Source of the DNA: Antarcticibacterium arcticum
GTDB lineage: Bacteria; Bacteroidota; Bacteroidia; Flavobacteriales; Flavobacteriaceae
Assembly: GCF_007993795.1 (NCBI RefSeq)
Contig: NZ_CP042476.1
Span: 1,798,001-1,862,000 of the forward strand
Direction: 5' to 3'
DNA length: 64,000 nucleotides
The notes under the pieces: generated by a model
Seen by the model: only the letters and a program-made list of their open reading frames with translations
What the model was told of the DNA's origin: nothing
Database searches by the model: none
Shown here: one piece after another, positions 33,603 to 42,660 of the stretch
How the letters are laid out: the number at the start of each line of letters is the position of its first letter
How positions within the stretch are numbered: the stretch's first letter is position 1
Made by a program: the position numbers and the translations under genes

Positions 33603-36116
33603 ATGAAATTTCTTCTGTTTCCCATTCTTGCTTTATTTAGTTTTCAGGTAAGCGCTCAACAAGAGCTCGATCTCTCTTATTATTTGCCCCAGGACATCAC
33701 CTATGATCCCAATATCTCTACTCCGCAGGAAGTTTTGGGATACATCCCCGGCGAATGGCATGTTTCTCACGATCTCCTGGTTTCCTATATGCGTACCCTT
33801 GCTAATGAATCTCCGCGAATAACCCTTGAAAATCGCGGCACCACCTATGAAGGAAGGCCATTGTTACTGCTCGTGATAACATCTGAAGAAAATCATGCTA
33901 ACCTGGAAAACATTCGTACAGAACATTTTAATCTTACTGAACCTAATAGCAGCAAGATCAATACTGCCAATATGCCCATTGTGGTATACCAGGGATTTTC
34001 GATTCATGGAAATGAAGCCAGCGGTTCAAACGCGGCATTACTTGCAGCTTATTACCTTGCCGCAGGGCAGGGACCAAAGGTTGAGGAGACCTTAAAAAAT
34101 ACAGTGATCCTTTTTGACCCATCCCTTAATCCTGATGGTTTACAACGTTTCTCTTATTGGGCAAATACCAACAGGAGTATTAATTTGAACCCAGATCCTC
34201 AGGACAGGGAATTCAACGAAGTTTGGCCCGGGGGCAGGACAAATCATTACTGGTTTGATATGAACCGGGACTGGCTGCCGGTGCAACTGCCGGAAAGCCG
34301 TGCAAGGATAGAAACCTTCCACAAATGGCAGCCCAATATTCTTACAGATCATCACGAAATGGGATCCAACGCCTCCTTTTTCTTTCAACCCGGGATTCCC
34401 TCAAGAACCCATCCCCTTACCCCGCAAATGAATCAGGACCTTACCCGGGAAATTGGCACTTATCATGCCGCTGCTCTGGATAAAATAGGTTCCTTTTATT
34501 ATACCGAGGAAGATTTTGACGATTTCTACTACGGAAAAGGATCAACCTTCCCCGATATCAATGGAAGCATAGGGATCCTTTTCGAGCAGGGAAGTTCCAG
34601 GGGCCATGTGCAGGAAACAGACAACGGCCTGCTTACCTTTCCTTTTACAATACGCAACCAGTTTACGGCAGCTCTTTCAACCCTTGAAGCTGCTGTAAAT
34701 ATGAGAGCAAAGATCCTTAATTTTCAAAGGGATTTTTATAATACTGCCAGAAGCACCGCAGCGAAAGGCGGTTATGTCTTCGGAAATTCAAAAGACCCTA
34801 ATACAGCCTGGCACCTTGCCGAAATTTTAAAACGTCACCAGGTGGAAGTGCATCAGATTACCGAAGATTTTACTACAGATGGAAAAGCCTTTAAAAAAGG
34901 AACGGCCTACGTTATACCAAAAAACCAGAAGCAACACCGCCTGGTAGAGGCTATGTTTGAAAAGCGTACCACATTTACAGATAGTTTGTTCTATGATATT
35001 TCAGCCTGGTCTTTTCCAATGGCTTTTAACCTTGATGTAAGTGAGAATTTAAATATGCGTTATGCGGGGGAGAAAATTGAAGAACTCCAAAAACCTGTTG
35101 TTCCGGCTCCGGGTAAGAGTGAGTATGCTTATTTAATGGAATGGCATGATTATTATTCGCCAAAAGCCCTTAATAAGATCCTGAACAAAGGCCTAAGGGC
35201 AAGATTAAGTATGCAACCTCTTGAATCTGGCGAAAGGACATTTGATTATGGCACCATCATGATCCCGGTTCAAAACCAGGAACTGAATCACAATGAGCTG
35301 CACGAATTTTTAACGGAAGTTTCTAAAACTTCAAATATAGAGATTGTTCCCGTTACCACCGGACTTACCAAAGGCGTAAACCTGGGTAGCAATCAATTAC
35401 GGCCCTTAAAGGCACAAAAAGTTGCGATGATAGTTGGAGACGGGGTCACTCCTTATGATGCAGGAGAGATCTGGCATTTGTTTGACCAGCGATATGAAAT
35501 GCATTTGACCAAGCTGGATGTAAGAGATCTTTCGGGCGCCAACTTAAGTTCCTATTCAGATATAATTTTACCGAATACCAGGGGAAATGCGCTGGATAAA
35601 TCTCAAACAGAAAAATTAAAGGAGTGGGTTCGTGCCGGCGGCACCCTTATTGGCTATAAAAATGCCGCAAGATGGTTTAACTCCAATGATTTTATGAAAT
35701 TGGATTTCCTTGAAAATGAGGTGAAGGCTAAAAATGTAAGCTTTGAAGAGTCAAGAGACTTCCGGGGAGCCCAGGGAATTGGTGGCGCAATTTTCAACGC
35801 CAAACTGGATCGTTCACACCCCGTGAATTTTGGGTATAAGAATAATGAGCTGGCGCTTTTCAGGGATACCACTATCTTTATTAAAGCCGATTCTACCAGT
35901 TATTTTAATCCCATCCAATATACCAACACTCCGCTTTTGAGTGGCTATATTAGTGCTCCAAACCTGAAGCTAATTGCCAATACCGTTCCTTTTAAAAAAT
36001 CCAATATGGGCCGGGGTAACGTGATCCTGTTTACAGACAATACCAACTTTCGCGGATTCTGGTTCGGGACCAATAAATTATTGATGAATGCTATTTTCTT
36101 TGGAGATCATATGTAG
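33603..36116 (+). CDS. Secreted M14 family zinc carboxypeptidase
   Basis: 837 aa from MKFLLFPILALFSFQVSA-Q; starting at the upstream ATG 33567 would bury the signal peptide. The M14 zinc site is visible as H-x2-E in YQGFSIHGNEASGSNAA, with the third ligand His in ILTDHHEMGSNASFF and a likely catalytic Glu in GILFEQGSSRG. The C-terminal half (about 600-837) resembles a glutamine-amidotransferase-like fold (ILPNTRGNALDKSQTEKLKEW). It probably trims peptides in the periplasm. A heptamer repeat array begins 8 nt after its stop. Confidence 0.93.
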   Translation: MKFLLFPILALFSFQVSAQQELDLSYYLPQDITYDPNISTPQEVLGYIPGEWHVSHDLLVSYMRTLANESPRITLENRGTTYEGRPLLLLVITSEENHANLENIRTEHFNLTEPNSSKINTANMPIVVYQGFSIHGNEASGSNAALLAAYYLAAGQGPKVEETLKNTVILFDPSLNPDGLQRFSYWANTNRSINLNPDPQDREFNEVWPGGRTNHYWFDMNRDWLPVQLPESRARIETFHKWQPNILTDHHEMGSNASFFFQPGIPSRTHPLTPQMNQDLTREIGTYHAAALDKIGSFYYTEEDFDDFYYGKGSTFPDINGSIGILFEQGSSRGHVQETDNGLLTFPFTIRNQFTAALSTLEAAVNMRAKILNFQRDFYNTARSTAAKGGYVFGNSKDPNTAWHLAEILKRHQVEVHQITEDFTTDGKAFKKGTAYVIPKNQKQHRLVEAMFEKRTTFTDSLFYDISAWSFPMAFNLDVSENLNMRYAGEKIEELQKPVVPAPGKSEYAYLMEWHDYYSPKALNKILNKGLRARLSMQPLESGERTFDYGTIMIPVQNQELNHNELHEFLTEVSKTSNIEIVPVTTGLTKGVNLGSNQLRPLKAQKVAMIVGDGVTPYDAGEIWHLFDQRYEMHLTKLDVRDLSGANLSSYSDIILPNTRGNALDKSQTEKLKEWVRAGGTLIGYKNAARWFNSNDFMKLDFLENEVKAKNVSFEESRDFRGAQGIGGAIFNAKLDRSHPVNFGYKNNELALFRDTTIFIKADSTSYFNPIQYTNTPLLSGYISAPNLKLIANTVPFKKSNMGRGNVILFTDNTNFRGFWFGTNKLLMNAIFFGDHM

Positions 36117-36124
36117 TTTTTTTT

Positions 36125-36306
36125 TAGTGAATAGGGAATGGGGATTAGTTAGTAGTGAATAGGGATTAGTGAGTAGTCTTTAGTCTTTAGATTAAATAAT
36201 TGTTTATTGCTAATTGTTTATTGCTAATTGTTTATTGCTAATTGTTTATTGCTAATTGTTTATTGCTAATTGTTTATTGATTACTGTTTATTGATTATAG
36301 GGATTT
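36125..36306. repeat. Heptamer array H1 (26 units)
   Basis: From TAGTGAA at 36125 to GGGATTT at 36306 the sequence divides into 26 consecutive 7-nt words without an indel. Early words are TAGTGAA/TAGGGAA/TAGTCTT types; later words alternate GTTTATT and GCTAATT, five perfect 14-bp pairs. It fills the gap between the M14 peptidase and a lipoprotein. Confidence 0.9.
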
Positions 36307-36318
36307 AATATAAAAATT

Positions 36319-36714
36319 ATGAGAAAAATTATTCTTTGTTGTGTTGCTGCGTTTATGTTGAGTTCCTGTGAGTCTTTGGAGTCTGATAAGGTAAAGGAAG
36401 GCAGCTCCTGGAAATTGATCGAGAAAAAGGTAAGCATTGGCGGTCCGGCCGAATTTACACCCGTAAGTGAATCGGAATACATCCAATTCCTCTCAAATTC
36501 TGAAGTAATTAAGAGCAACGGCTGGTGTGGGGAAGGCAGGGAACGCACCGTGATCTATTCAAAGGACGGCACTATTTTGACCAATTGCAATGGGAGTGGA
36601 AAATTGTTGTTTACAATAGAAAAGGATATAATGATCATAAGGAATCCTGCTTGTATTGAAGCATGCGATTATAAGTACAAAAAAGTATCGGGTGCCCCGG
36701 CTCCAGGGAATTAA
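36319..36714 (+). CDS. Lipocalin-like lipoprotein
   Basis: 131 aa. The lipobox is LSSC (MRKIILCCVAAFMLSSC). The mature part starts with SSWKLIEKKV, then ESEYIQFLSNSEVIKSNGWCGEGRERTVIYSKDGTI and the Cys-rich end NPACIEACDYKYKKV, a small beta-barrel-like pattern. Pairing of Cys residues may stabilise the fold. It is paralogous to the next lipoprotein with the same length and motif order. The function is unknown. Confidence 0.8.
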   Translation: MRKIILCCVAAFMLSSCESLESDKVKEGSSWKLIEKKVSIGGPAEFTPVSESEYIQFLSNSEVIKSNGWCGEGRERTVIYSKDGTILTNCNGSGKLLFTIEKDIMIIRNPACIEACDYKYKKVSGAPAPGN

Positions 36715-36913
36715 GCCTGAACTATTGGGTAGCCACTACCGTTAGTAATATGTTGTGTGTTTCCACATCCTGATCTTTTAGAAATAACCCATTTTGTTAT
36801 ATGTTAAAGGAATTCATATAAGCCTCTAAAGTTGTGTTAATTAGTATTTTATAAGGATTCCCACCCTTTTGTTTTATATACTTTGGTCTTCCCAAACCGA
36901 AACCATTGTGTGT

Positions 36914-37306
36914 ATGAAAAACTTTACTTTAGTAGGGGTTCTTGCCCTTACAATATCATTAACTTCTTGTTTTGCAGATAGAGATGACATTCCCGAAATA
37001 GTGAGTGAATGGAAACTTATTGAAATAAGCGAAACAATAGACAGCACGGGAACCGCTTTTGTTCCTACAGACAGAATGGAAATTGTTTCTTTTTTGCCTC
37101 ATTTAAAGGTAAGCCGAAGTCCATCCTGGTGTGCTGAAGACGGAGAAATGGCTGTAAATTACTCTGAAGACGGCTTCATCTATATCTTTTGCAATGAAAA
37201 CGATTCTGATGCTCTAAGCTTTGAAATTCAGGAAGAGATCATGGTGATCACCGCTCCCAACTGTCAGGACGGTTGCCGGCAACACAAGTATCAAAGAACA
37301 AGGTAA
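36914..37306 (+). CDS. Lipocalin-like lipoprotein, paralogue
   Basis: 130 aa from MKNFTLVGVLALTISLTSC (lipobox SLTSC); the upstream ATG at 36869 adds 15 residues ahead of the lipoprotein signal and is unlikely. It shares EWKLIE, PSWCAEDGEMAVNYSEDGFIYIF and the ending NCQDGCRQHKYQR with the preceding gene, showing an old tandem duplication. The two have separate spacing of 199 nt, so they may be transcribed separately. Confidence 0.8.
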   Translation: MKNFTLVGVLALTISLTSCFADRDDIPEIVSEWKLIEISETIDSTGTAFVPTDRMEIVSFLPHLKVSRSPSWCAEDGEMAVNYSEDGFIYIFCNENDSDALSFEIQEEIMVITAPNCQDGCRQHKYQRTR

Positions 37307-37403
37307 TACCTTACATGGGCACCCTACGGCCCGTAATCTTTGAAAGAATGCAGATAACCTGTATTAAACTGCCTCAAAAATTATTGTGAAACTATCGCTT
37401 AAA

Positions 37404-39572
37404 TTAAAGTTTCAGTTTAATGCCTCCATTTACAACAAAACCGTCAACCGGGGCATAGATATCCCGAAATTGCGGATTGGAAATGCTCCCTGTATAAATG
37501 GAATCAAACCTGGACTGGCGGGTATCGGTAAAATTCTCAAAGTTTAGAAAAATGGAGAAATTATCCCATATCTTTTCGGTCATAAGACCAAAGATCCAGT
37601 ATTGCTGTCCGGTCGATCCGTCATTGAGGTCCTGTGGCCCAAAATAATATGCTTCCAATCCAATTTTAAGGTTGTCTTCCAACTCATACATTAATACATT
37701 ATTAAGGCGATGCTTCGCAACCAACGGCATTGGTGTTTTCACACGGTTATAATGTTGGTTAACATCGGCCAGGGTATACCCGGTGAAAAGTTTAAAATCA
37801 CGGTAGCCAATTTTAATATTTGTTTCAATACCCCTTGTATCAATATAACCTTCGGGCTGCAAATATTCAAGAGTGTTAATGGCGGTATTCATAAGAATAA
37901 GGGGATCATTCACACGGGTGTAAAAGAATAGGGTGTTCATGGTAAAATCCAGCTCTTCAGTTAATTCTTTTCTGTAATTAATATCAAAATTTCCACCAAT
38001 AGATCTCTCGGCATTTGTTTCTGCAACATTTATGGGCAGTACATTTCTAAACTGAATGCGTTCCGCATCTTCAGTAAAAATTGTGGGGGTTTTATAACCA
38101 AGTCCTCCCCCCAACCTGGCTGTCAAATTCGGGGAAAAGCTGAATAATCCGGAAATACGCGGCAAAATAAATAAACCGTATTCATTCTGGTAATCTGATC
38201 TTAATCCTGTCTCCAGGCTGAATGTTTCTGAAGCTTTCCAGTTATTCTGAAGGAAAGCTCCATAGGTAAGATGATTGTAATCTACAGGTCGGGCTGTATC
38301 CTCCCCGGCCTGTGTAAATTTATCTACCCAAAGGTTCAATCCCGCGATCCATTCCATTTCCGTTGATCCAAAACTGTAGGATGCCTCGCTGAATGAAGCA
38401 AACTGATCCCCGGAAAAAACATAGTTTGGCACCTCAATACTGCGTTCAAAAAAACTGAAGCTGTTTTTCAGGCTCAGAAGGTTCCCATTGGCCAATTGTT
38501 TATCAAACCCCGCCCGGGTAGTAATCCTGTTGGTATTGTTTTTTTCAAAATATGGGTTGGAAACGTTTCCTTTATTTTCAATAAAATCGATATTTCCCCC
38601 GGTTCTTTCTTCAACCGTAGTATTTACACCAATATTCAGGGTGGTATTCTCATCAAAATAATAAAAAAGTCGCGGGTTCACAGTATATCTGCGGAATTCA
38701 GGAATTGCAGTTAAACCAATATCTGAAGGATCATACGGGCTTCCCAGATTATATGAAGCAAAAACAGTAGTACCCCATTTCTTATATTTATTGGAGTAAA
38801 ATCCGCTAAGATCAAGTCCCAGGGCAGAAGTTGCATTGAGTAAAAAATTGAGCTCCCGCTCTTCCCCGGGAGTTTTTGAGACCAGGTTCACCAATCCCGC
38901 AATTGCCCCTGCGCCATGTAACGTAGAGGAAGCTCCTTTGATAACCTCCACCTGCTGCAGGTCCAGCGGGACAATTTGCAAAAGGCTTAGCCCCCCGGAA
39001 AATCCGGAATACAAAGGGTATCCATCTTTTAATAACTGGGTATATTTCCCATCCAATCCCTGGATCCTGATACTTGAATTGTAAGAAGTAGCTGATGTTT
39101 GCTGGGTCTGGATCCCGGTAGTTTCATTGAGCAGCATCCTTATATCCCCCGGCTTCATATTCCCTTTCTCCTCGAGCTCTTCGCCCGAGATCACCTCTAC
39201 CCGGGTGGGTAAATCGGCAATTGTCCTCCTCGAGCGGGTGGCAGCTATAAATAACTCTTCCATTTCTTCACCTGCAGGTTGAAGGAGAACCATAATTATT
39301 GTATCATTTTCCAGGGGAAAGTTATACTTCTTTTCAGCTGTCTCATATCCCAGGAAGCTAAATTGCAGAGTTTGGGTTCCGGCCGGGACGTTTGTAATTG
39401 TAACAACTCCGTTCTCGTCTGCCGTGGCACCTATCGCGGTTCCTGCAACCAGCACATTGGCCCCGAATAGATTTTCATTGGTGTGAGCATCTTTGATCTG
39501 TGCGGTGAATGTATGTTGGCTAAAGGAGGTCGCCGTAAAAAATAAAAAGAAGACTATAAATATATTTTTCAA
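37404..39572 (-). CDS. TonB-dependent outer-membrane receptor
   Basis: 722 aa. After the signal peptide (SFSQ) comes a CarboxypepD_reg-like domain (about 20-105: AQIKDAHTNENLFGANVLVAGT). The plug (about 115-225) has ATRSRRTIADLPTRVEVISGEEL and IRIQGLDGKYTQLLKDG ... GAGAIAGLVNLVSK. The remainder is a 22-strand-type barrel ending GGIKLKL. It resembles siderophore, heme or vitamin receptors more than SusC. Substrate transport depends on TonB (a copy is at 23879). No dedicated uptake partner is adjacent. Confidence 0.93.
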   Translation of the reverse strand: MKNIFIVFFLFFTATSFSQHTFTAQIKDAHTNENLFGANVLVAGTAIGATADENGVVTITNVPAGTQTLQFSFLGYETAEKKYNFPLENDTIIMVLLQPAGEEMEELFIAATRSRRTIADLPTRVEVISGEELEEKGNMKPGDIRMLLNETTGIQTQQTSATSYNSSIRIQGLDGKYTQLLKDGYPLYSGFSGGLSLLQIVPLDLQQVEVIKGASSTLHGAGAIAGLVNLVSKTPGEERELNFLLNATSALGLDLSGFYSNKYKKWGTTVFASYNLGSPYDPSDIGLTAIPEFRRYTVNPRLFYYFDENTTLNIGVNTTVEERTGGNIDFIENKGNVSNPYFEKNNTNRITTRAGFDKQLANGNLLSLKNSFSFFERSIEVPNYVFSGDQFASFSEASYSFGSTEMEWIAGLNLWVDKFTQAGEDTARPVDYNHLTYGAFLQNNWKASETFSLETGLRSDYQNEYGLFILPRISGLFSFSPNLTARLGGGLGYKTPTIFTEDAERIQFRNVLPINVAETNAERSIGGNFDINYRKELTEELDFTMNTLFFYTRVNDPLILMNTAINTLEYLQPEGYIDTRGIETNIKIGYRDFKLFTGYTLADVNQHYNRVKTPMPLVAKHRLNNVLMYELEDNLKIGLEAYYFGPQDLNDGSTGQQYWIFGLMTEKIWDNFSIFLNFENFTDTRQSRFDSIYTGSISNPQFRDIYAPVDGFVVNGGIKLKL

Positions 39573-39920
39573 ATCTCAGTTTTTAAAATTGAATTTTATT
39601 CAAAACCTCAAAGATAACAGGATAATATTGAAAAAGAAGTGAGTATGGAGCAGTGAGTAGTGAGAAAACTGCATGCGTTAGACGTTAGACGGCCGACTCC
39701 ACATTTCAGACCAAAAGCAGAAGTAATTTCAGGACACAACTAAAGAGTGTATAATGTATATCGTAAATTGAATTATTGCAAGCGGCGCCTCAACTAAACT
39801 TTCTTAACAGTGCCATTCATGTAGTTAAACAGACATTCCACAACCGATAACGGTTAACTGGCAACTTTTTCAACAAATAACCGATAACTGATAACTGTTA
39901 ACTGACAACTGTTAATTGAT
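39573..39920. repeat. Gene-free gap with heptamer arrays H2 and H3
   Basis: No gene is visible in these 348 nt. 39638-39693 splits into eight in-phase 7-nt words (AGTGAGT, ATGGAGC, AGACGTT types). 39842-39920 carries words of AACCGAT/AACTGAT/AACTGTT type, with one 2-nt phase slip. The 12-mer CCGACTCCACAT at 39693-39704 equals part of the tmRNA 3' end. Confidence 0.8.
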
Positions 39921-40256
39921 TTACCCCACCCTCAACCCATTCTCTACTTTAAGTCCGGGATGCAGCAGCACGATATCATTATTATCACCCACCGCTCCCA
40001 GCACCAGGCACTCGCTCATAAAAGTGGCTATTTGTTTCTTTGGAAAGTTGACCACCGCGACAATTTGTTTCCCCATTAATTCTGAAGCTTTATAGCGTTT
40101 GGTGATCTGGGCCGATGATCTTTTTATTCCAAGTTCCTGCCCAAAATCAATGCTTAACTTATAAGCCGGTTGTCGTGCTTCCGGAAATTCCAGAACCTCA
40201 ACAATGGTCCCTATACGCATTTCTACTTTTTCAAAGTCATTCCAGGATATTTGCAT
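39921..40256 (-). CDS. CsaA-like tRNA-binding protein
   Basis: 111 aa. The single OB-fold tRNA-binding domain has MQISWNDFEKVEMRIGTIVEVLEFPEARQPAYKLSIDFGQELGIKRSSAQIT, then KYKASELMGKQIVAVVNFPKKQIATFMSECLVLGA. It matches the length of CsaA, a homodimeric tRNA-binding and export-linked chaperone. The start codon lies only 6 nt from the long heptamer array. Confidence 0.93.
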   Translation of the reverse strand: MQISWNDFEKVEMRIGTIVEVLEFPEARQPAYKLSIDFGQELGIKRSSAQITKRYKASELMGKQIVAVVNFPKKQIATFMSECLVLGAVGDNNDIVLLHPGLKVENGLRVG

Positions 40257-40262
40257 AATGAA

Positions 40263-40556
40263 TAGGGATTAGGGAACAGGGTTTGGTAAATAGTGATTAA
40301 ATAATAGGGATTGGTAAATAGGGATTAGGGAATAGGGATTAGGGATTAGGAAATGGTGTTAATTGCTAATTGGTTATTGTTTATTGGTTATTGTTTATTG
40401 ATTATTGTTAATTGGTTATTGTTAATTGGTTATTGGAATTTGGGATTTGGTTATTGTTTATTGCTAATTGGTTATTGTTTATTGTTTATTGATTATTGCT
40501 AATTGGTTATTGCTAATTGGTTATTGTTAATTGTTTATTGATAATTGTTAATTGTT
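40263..40556. repeat. Heptamer array H4 (42 units, no indel)
   Basis: Starting TAGGGAT at 40263, the whole interval to 40556 parses as 42 consecutive 7-nt words with no phase slip. Words drift from TAGGGAT/TAGGGAA to TATTGTT/AATTGGT types; a degenerate consensus is WAKKGDT. The right end overlaps the last codons and stop of the DUF962 gene. Confidence 0.93.
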
Positions 40557-41009
40557 CTTGAACACATTTTCAATCACCCAGGCGGGGCCAATCAATAAAA
40601 ACTGGATATCCTTTAAAAAAGAGGGTTTTACACCTTCAATTTTATGTCCGTAGAACTGGCCAATCCAGGCTACTACAAAAATGATCACAGAAACAAGCCA
40701 CAAAGGAGCTATAGAGGAAATGAAATAATTTCCGAGAAGACATAAAATTGAAAACACCAGCATCTTCAAACCCATTGAAAATGACAGCCTGAAATAGAAT
40801 ATCATTACAAAAATGAGGGCGACAGTTGCCCAGTTCTCAAGAAGAAAATTATTTCCGAAAACACCTTCCAGAAAGAAAGGCGGAATGCTCATTAACAGCC
40901 CTACAATTGAAAAGAATATTGCCGGCACACAAATATAGTGGATGGCTTTATTGGTTTCATTGCGATGGCTTACCGCATATTCATCAAACCATTGGCTCAG
41001 AGCTTTCAT
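40548..41009 (-). CDS. DUF962 / Mpo1-like membrane protein
   Basis: 153 aa from MKALSQWFDEYAVSHRNETNKAIHYICVPAIFF; the His-containing N-terminal segment and four hydrophobic helices match the DUF962/Mpo1 family (2-hydroxy fatty acid dioxygenase in yeast). WIGQFYGHKIEGVKPSF supplies the second His-rich motif near the C-terminus. Activity in bacteria is unproven. The final residues KNN and the stop are encoded by heptamer repeat DNA. An upstream ATG at 41030 adds seven residues. Confidence 0.85.
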   Translation of the reverse strand: MKALSQWFDEYAVSHRNETNKAIHYICVPAIFFSIVGLLMSIPPFFLEGVFGNNFLLENWATVALIFVMIFYFRLSFSMGLKMLVFSILCLLGNYFISSIAPLWLVSVIIFVVAWIGQFYGHKIEGVKPSFLKDIQFLLIGPAWVIENVFKNN

Positions 41010-41096
41010 AGAGAGATATTTAGAGAACAAGATAATAATTTGGCCGCTAATCCGTCATAAATTTGTAATTTATGAGTTCAAAAAATCAAGTAATAA

Positions 41097-41675
41097 ATGG
41101 CTGCCATATCCTCAAATATGCTTCCCCTTGGAACAGAAGCACCGGATTTCTCCCTGATGAATGCTATAACAGATAAACGCTGCTCCCTGCAGGAATTAAA
41201 AGGGGACCGCGATACTGTAATAATGTTCATTTGTAATCACTGCCCTTTTGTAAAACATGTGAACGAAGAACTGGTGCGTATTGCAAATGATTATCGTGTA
41301 TCAGGATTTGGTTTTATAGCGATCATGAGCAATGATGTAATTGCTTACCCAGATGATCACCCGGACCAGATGTACAAAACGGCAAGAAAATACCACTACC
41401 CTTTCCCTTATCTATTTGACCAAACGCAAGAGGTGGCAAAAGCATACAAGGCCGCCTGCACGCCCGACTTTTATTTGTTTGATACAGATCTTAAATTAAT
41501 TTACCGCGGGCAACTGGATGATTCCCGGCTGGGAAACGGGATCCCGGTCAATGGTCGGGACCTGCGGGAGGCGCTGGACGCCGTTCTTAACAACCGGAAA
41601 GTGACTGACCACCAAAAACCAAGTATTGGCTGCAGTATTAAGTGGAAGGATGATAAATTTAAACCTGCTTCCTAA
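41097..41675 (+). CDS. Thioredoxin/peroxiredoxin-fold family protein
   Basis: 192 aa, cytoplasmic. It has an AhpC/TSA-like start (LGTEAPDFSLMNAITDKRCSLQEL) and a CxxC at 46-49 in VIMFICNHCPFVKHV. The cis-Pro region is CTPDFYLFDTDLKLIYRGQLDDSR. These proteins act as thiol oxidoreductases; the partner is unknown. It stands between the DUF962 gene (divergent) and the 1-Cys peroxiredoxin (same direction, 163-nt gap). Confidence 0.88.
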   Translation: MAAISSNMLPLGTEAPDFSLMNAITDKRCSLQELKGDRDTVIMFICNHCPFVKHVNEELVRIANDYRVSGFGFIAIMSNDVIAYPDDHPDQMYKTARKYHYPFPYLFDQTQEVAKAYKAACTPDFYLFDTDLKLIYRGQLDDSRLGNGIPVNGRDLREALDAVLNNRKVTDHQKPSIGCSIKWKDDKFKPAS

Positions 41676-41838
41676 CTATATATCGATCTTTTTAATCTTT
41701 TACAGCTTGAGAGCTGTACACGGGTTATTTTCTAATATCTTTTATATGAAAAAATCAGCGGTTTAATTGTAACCTCATTAACATTCAGCCTTGAATTTAT
41801 TGACTAAATTTAAGTGAATTTTTAAAAAAATATAAACA

Positions 41839-42480
41839 ATGGGTACACTTAGATTAGGGGATAAAGCACCGGACTTTGATGCCGAAACTTCAGAAGGAAA
41901 AATAAATTTTTATGACTATATAGGTGATGGCTGGGCCATATTATTTTCCCATCCTGCCGATTATACCCCGGTTTGTACTACCGAACTGGGCGCAGCCTCC
42001 AAATACAAAGCTGAATTTGAAAAAAGAAATGTAAAAGTGCTTGCGCTTAGCGTAGATGGTGTTGAATCTCATAAAGACTGGATCAAGGACATAAACGAAA
42101 CCCAGCAAACCACCGTAAATTTTCCCATAATTGCCGATGAGGACCGCAAGGTGTCTGAACTCTATGACATGATCCACCCCAATGCCAGTGAGACTTTTAC
42201 GGTACGATCGGTCTACGTAATTGGACCCGATAAGACCATTAAACTAATGATCACCTATCCTGCCAGCACCGGAAGAAATTTTGCTGAATTACTCAGGGTT
42301 ATAGATTCCCTTCAATTGACCGCTTATCACAAGGTAGCCACTCCTGCCGACTGGAAGCCGGGGGAAGATGTGGTTATAAGCCCATCCATTTCAAGTGAGG
42401 ATGCCAAAGGGATGTTCCCAAAAGGCTTTAAAGAGGTAAAACCTTATCTGAGAATGACCCCGCAACCAAACTTGAATTAA
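41839..42480 (+). CDS. 1-Cys (Prx6-type) peroxiredoxin
   Basis: 213 aa. The active-site motif is HPADYTPVCTTELG, with peroxidatic Cys at residue 46 and Thr at 43. RSVYVIGPDKTIKLMITYPASTGRN and the long C-terminal arm (ATPADWKPGEDVVI) are typical of Prx6-like enzymes. It reduces hydrogen peroxide and organic hydroperoxides. A REP fragment and a strong hairpin terminator follow. Confidence 0.95.
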   Translation: MGTLRLGDKAPDFDAETSEGKINFYDYIGDGWAILFSHPADYTPVCTTELGAASKYKAEFEKRNVKVLALSVDGVESHKDWIKDINETQQTTVNFPIIADEDRKVSELYDMIHPNASETFTVRSVYVIGPDKTIKLMITYPASTGRNFAELLRVIDSLQLTAYHKVATPADWKPGEDVVISPSISSEDAKGMFPKGFKEVKPYLRMTPQPNLN

Positions 42481-42485
42481 TACGT

Positions 42486-42530
42486 GTTGTATCCGGGACC
42501 CGCTCGTCGCGGCTTCTTCAGAATGACAAA
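42486..42530. repeat. Dispersed REP fragment
   Basis: The stretch around CCCGCTCGTCGCGG followed by TTCAGAATGAC matches the right part of the 173-bp units at 52 kb (CCCGCTCGTAGCGGTCGCTTCAGAATGAC in two segments). It is therefore a dispersed copy of the same repeat family. Confidence 0.7.
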
Positions 42531-42585
42531 AAAATCTGAAGTTTCGATATCATTCCATTATACAATATAGAAAAGCCTGTAAATT

Positions 42586-42630
42586 AAAAAGACCTCACAG
42601 GTTTCGAAAACCTGTGAGGTCAATATTTTT
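42586..42630. terminator. 14-bp perfect hairpin, bidirectional terminator
   Basis: GACCTCACAGGTTT (42591-42604) pairs perfectly with its complement at 42608-42621 around a 3-nt loop. A-run to the left and AATATTTTTT to the right serve the convergent peroxiredoxin and PPIase genes. Confidence 0.9.
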
Positions 42631-42660
42631 TGGAATTTGTTACCTGGTAATTTTAAAAAA

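Noticed and set aside
42586..42630. Perfect 14-bp palindrome as an operator
   Set aside because: Position between convergent stops with A- and T-runs fits a bidirectional terminator better.
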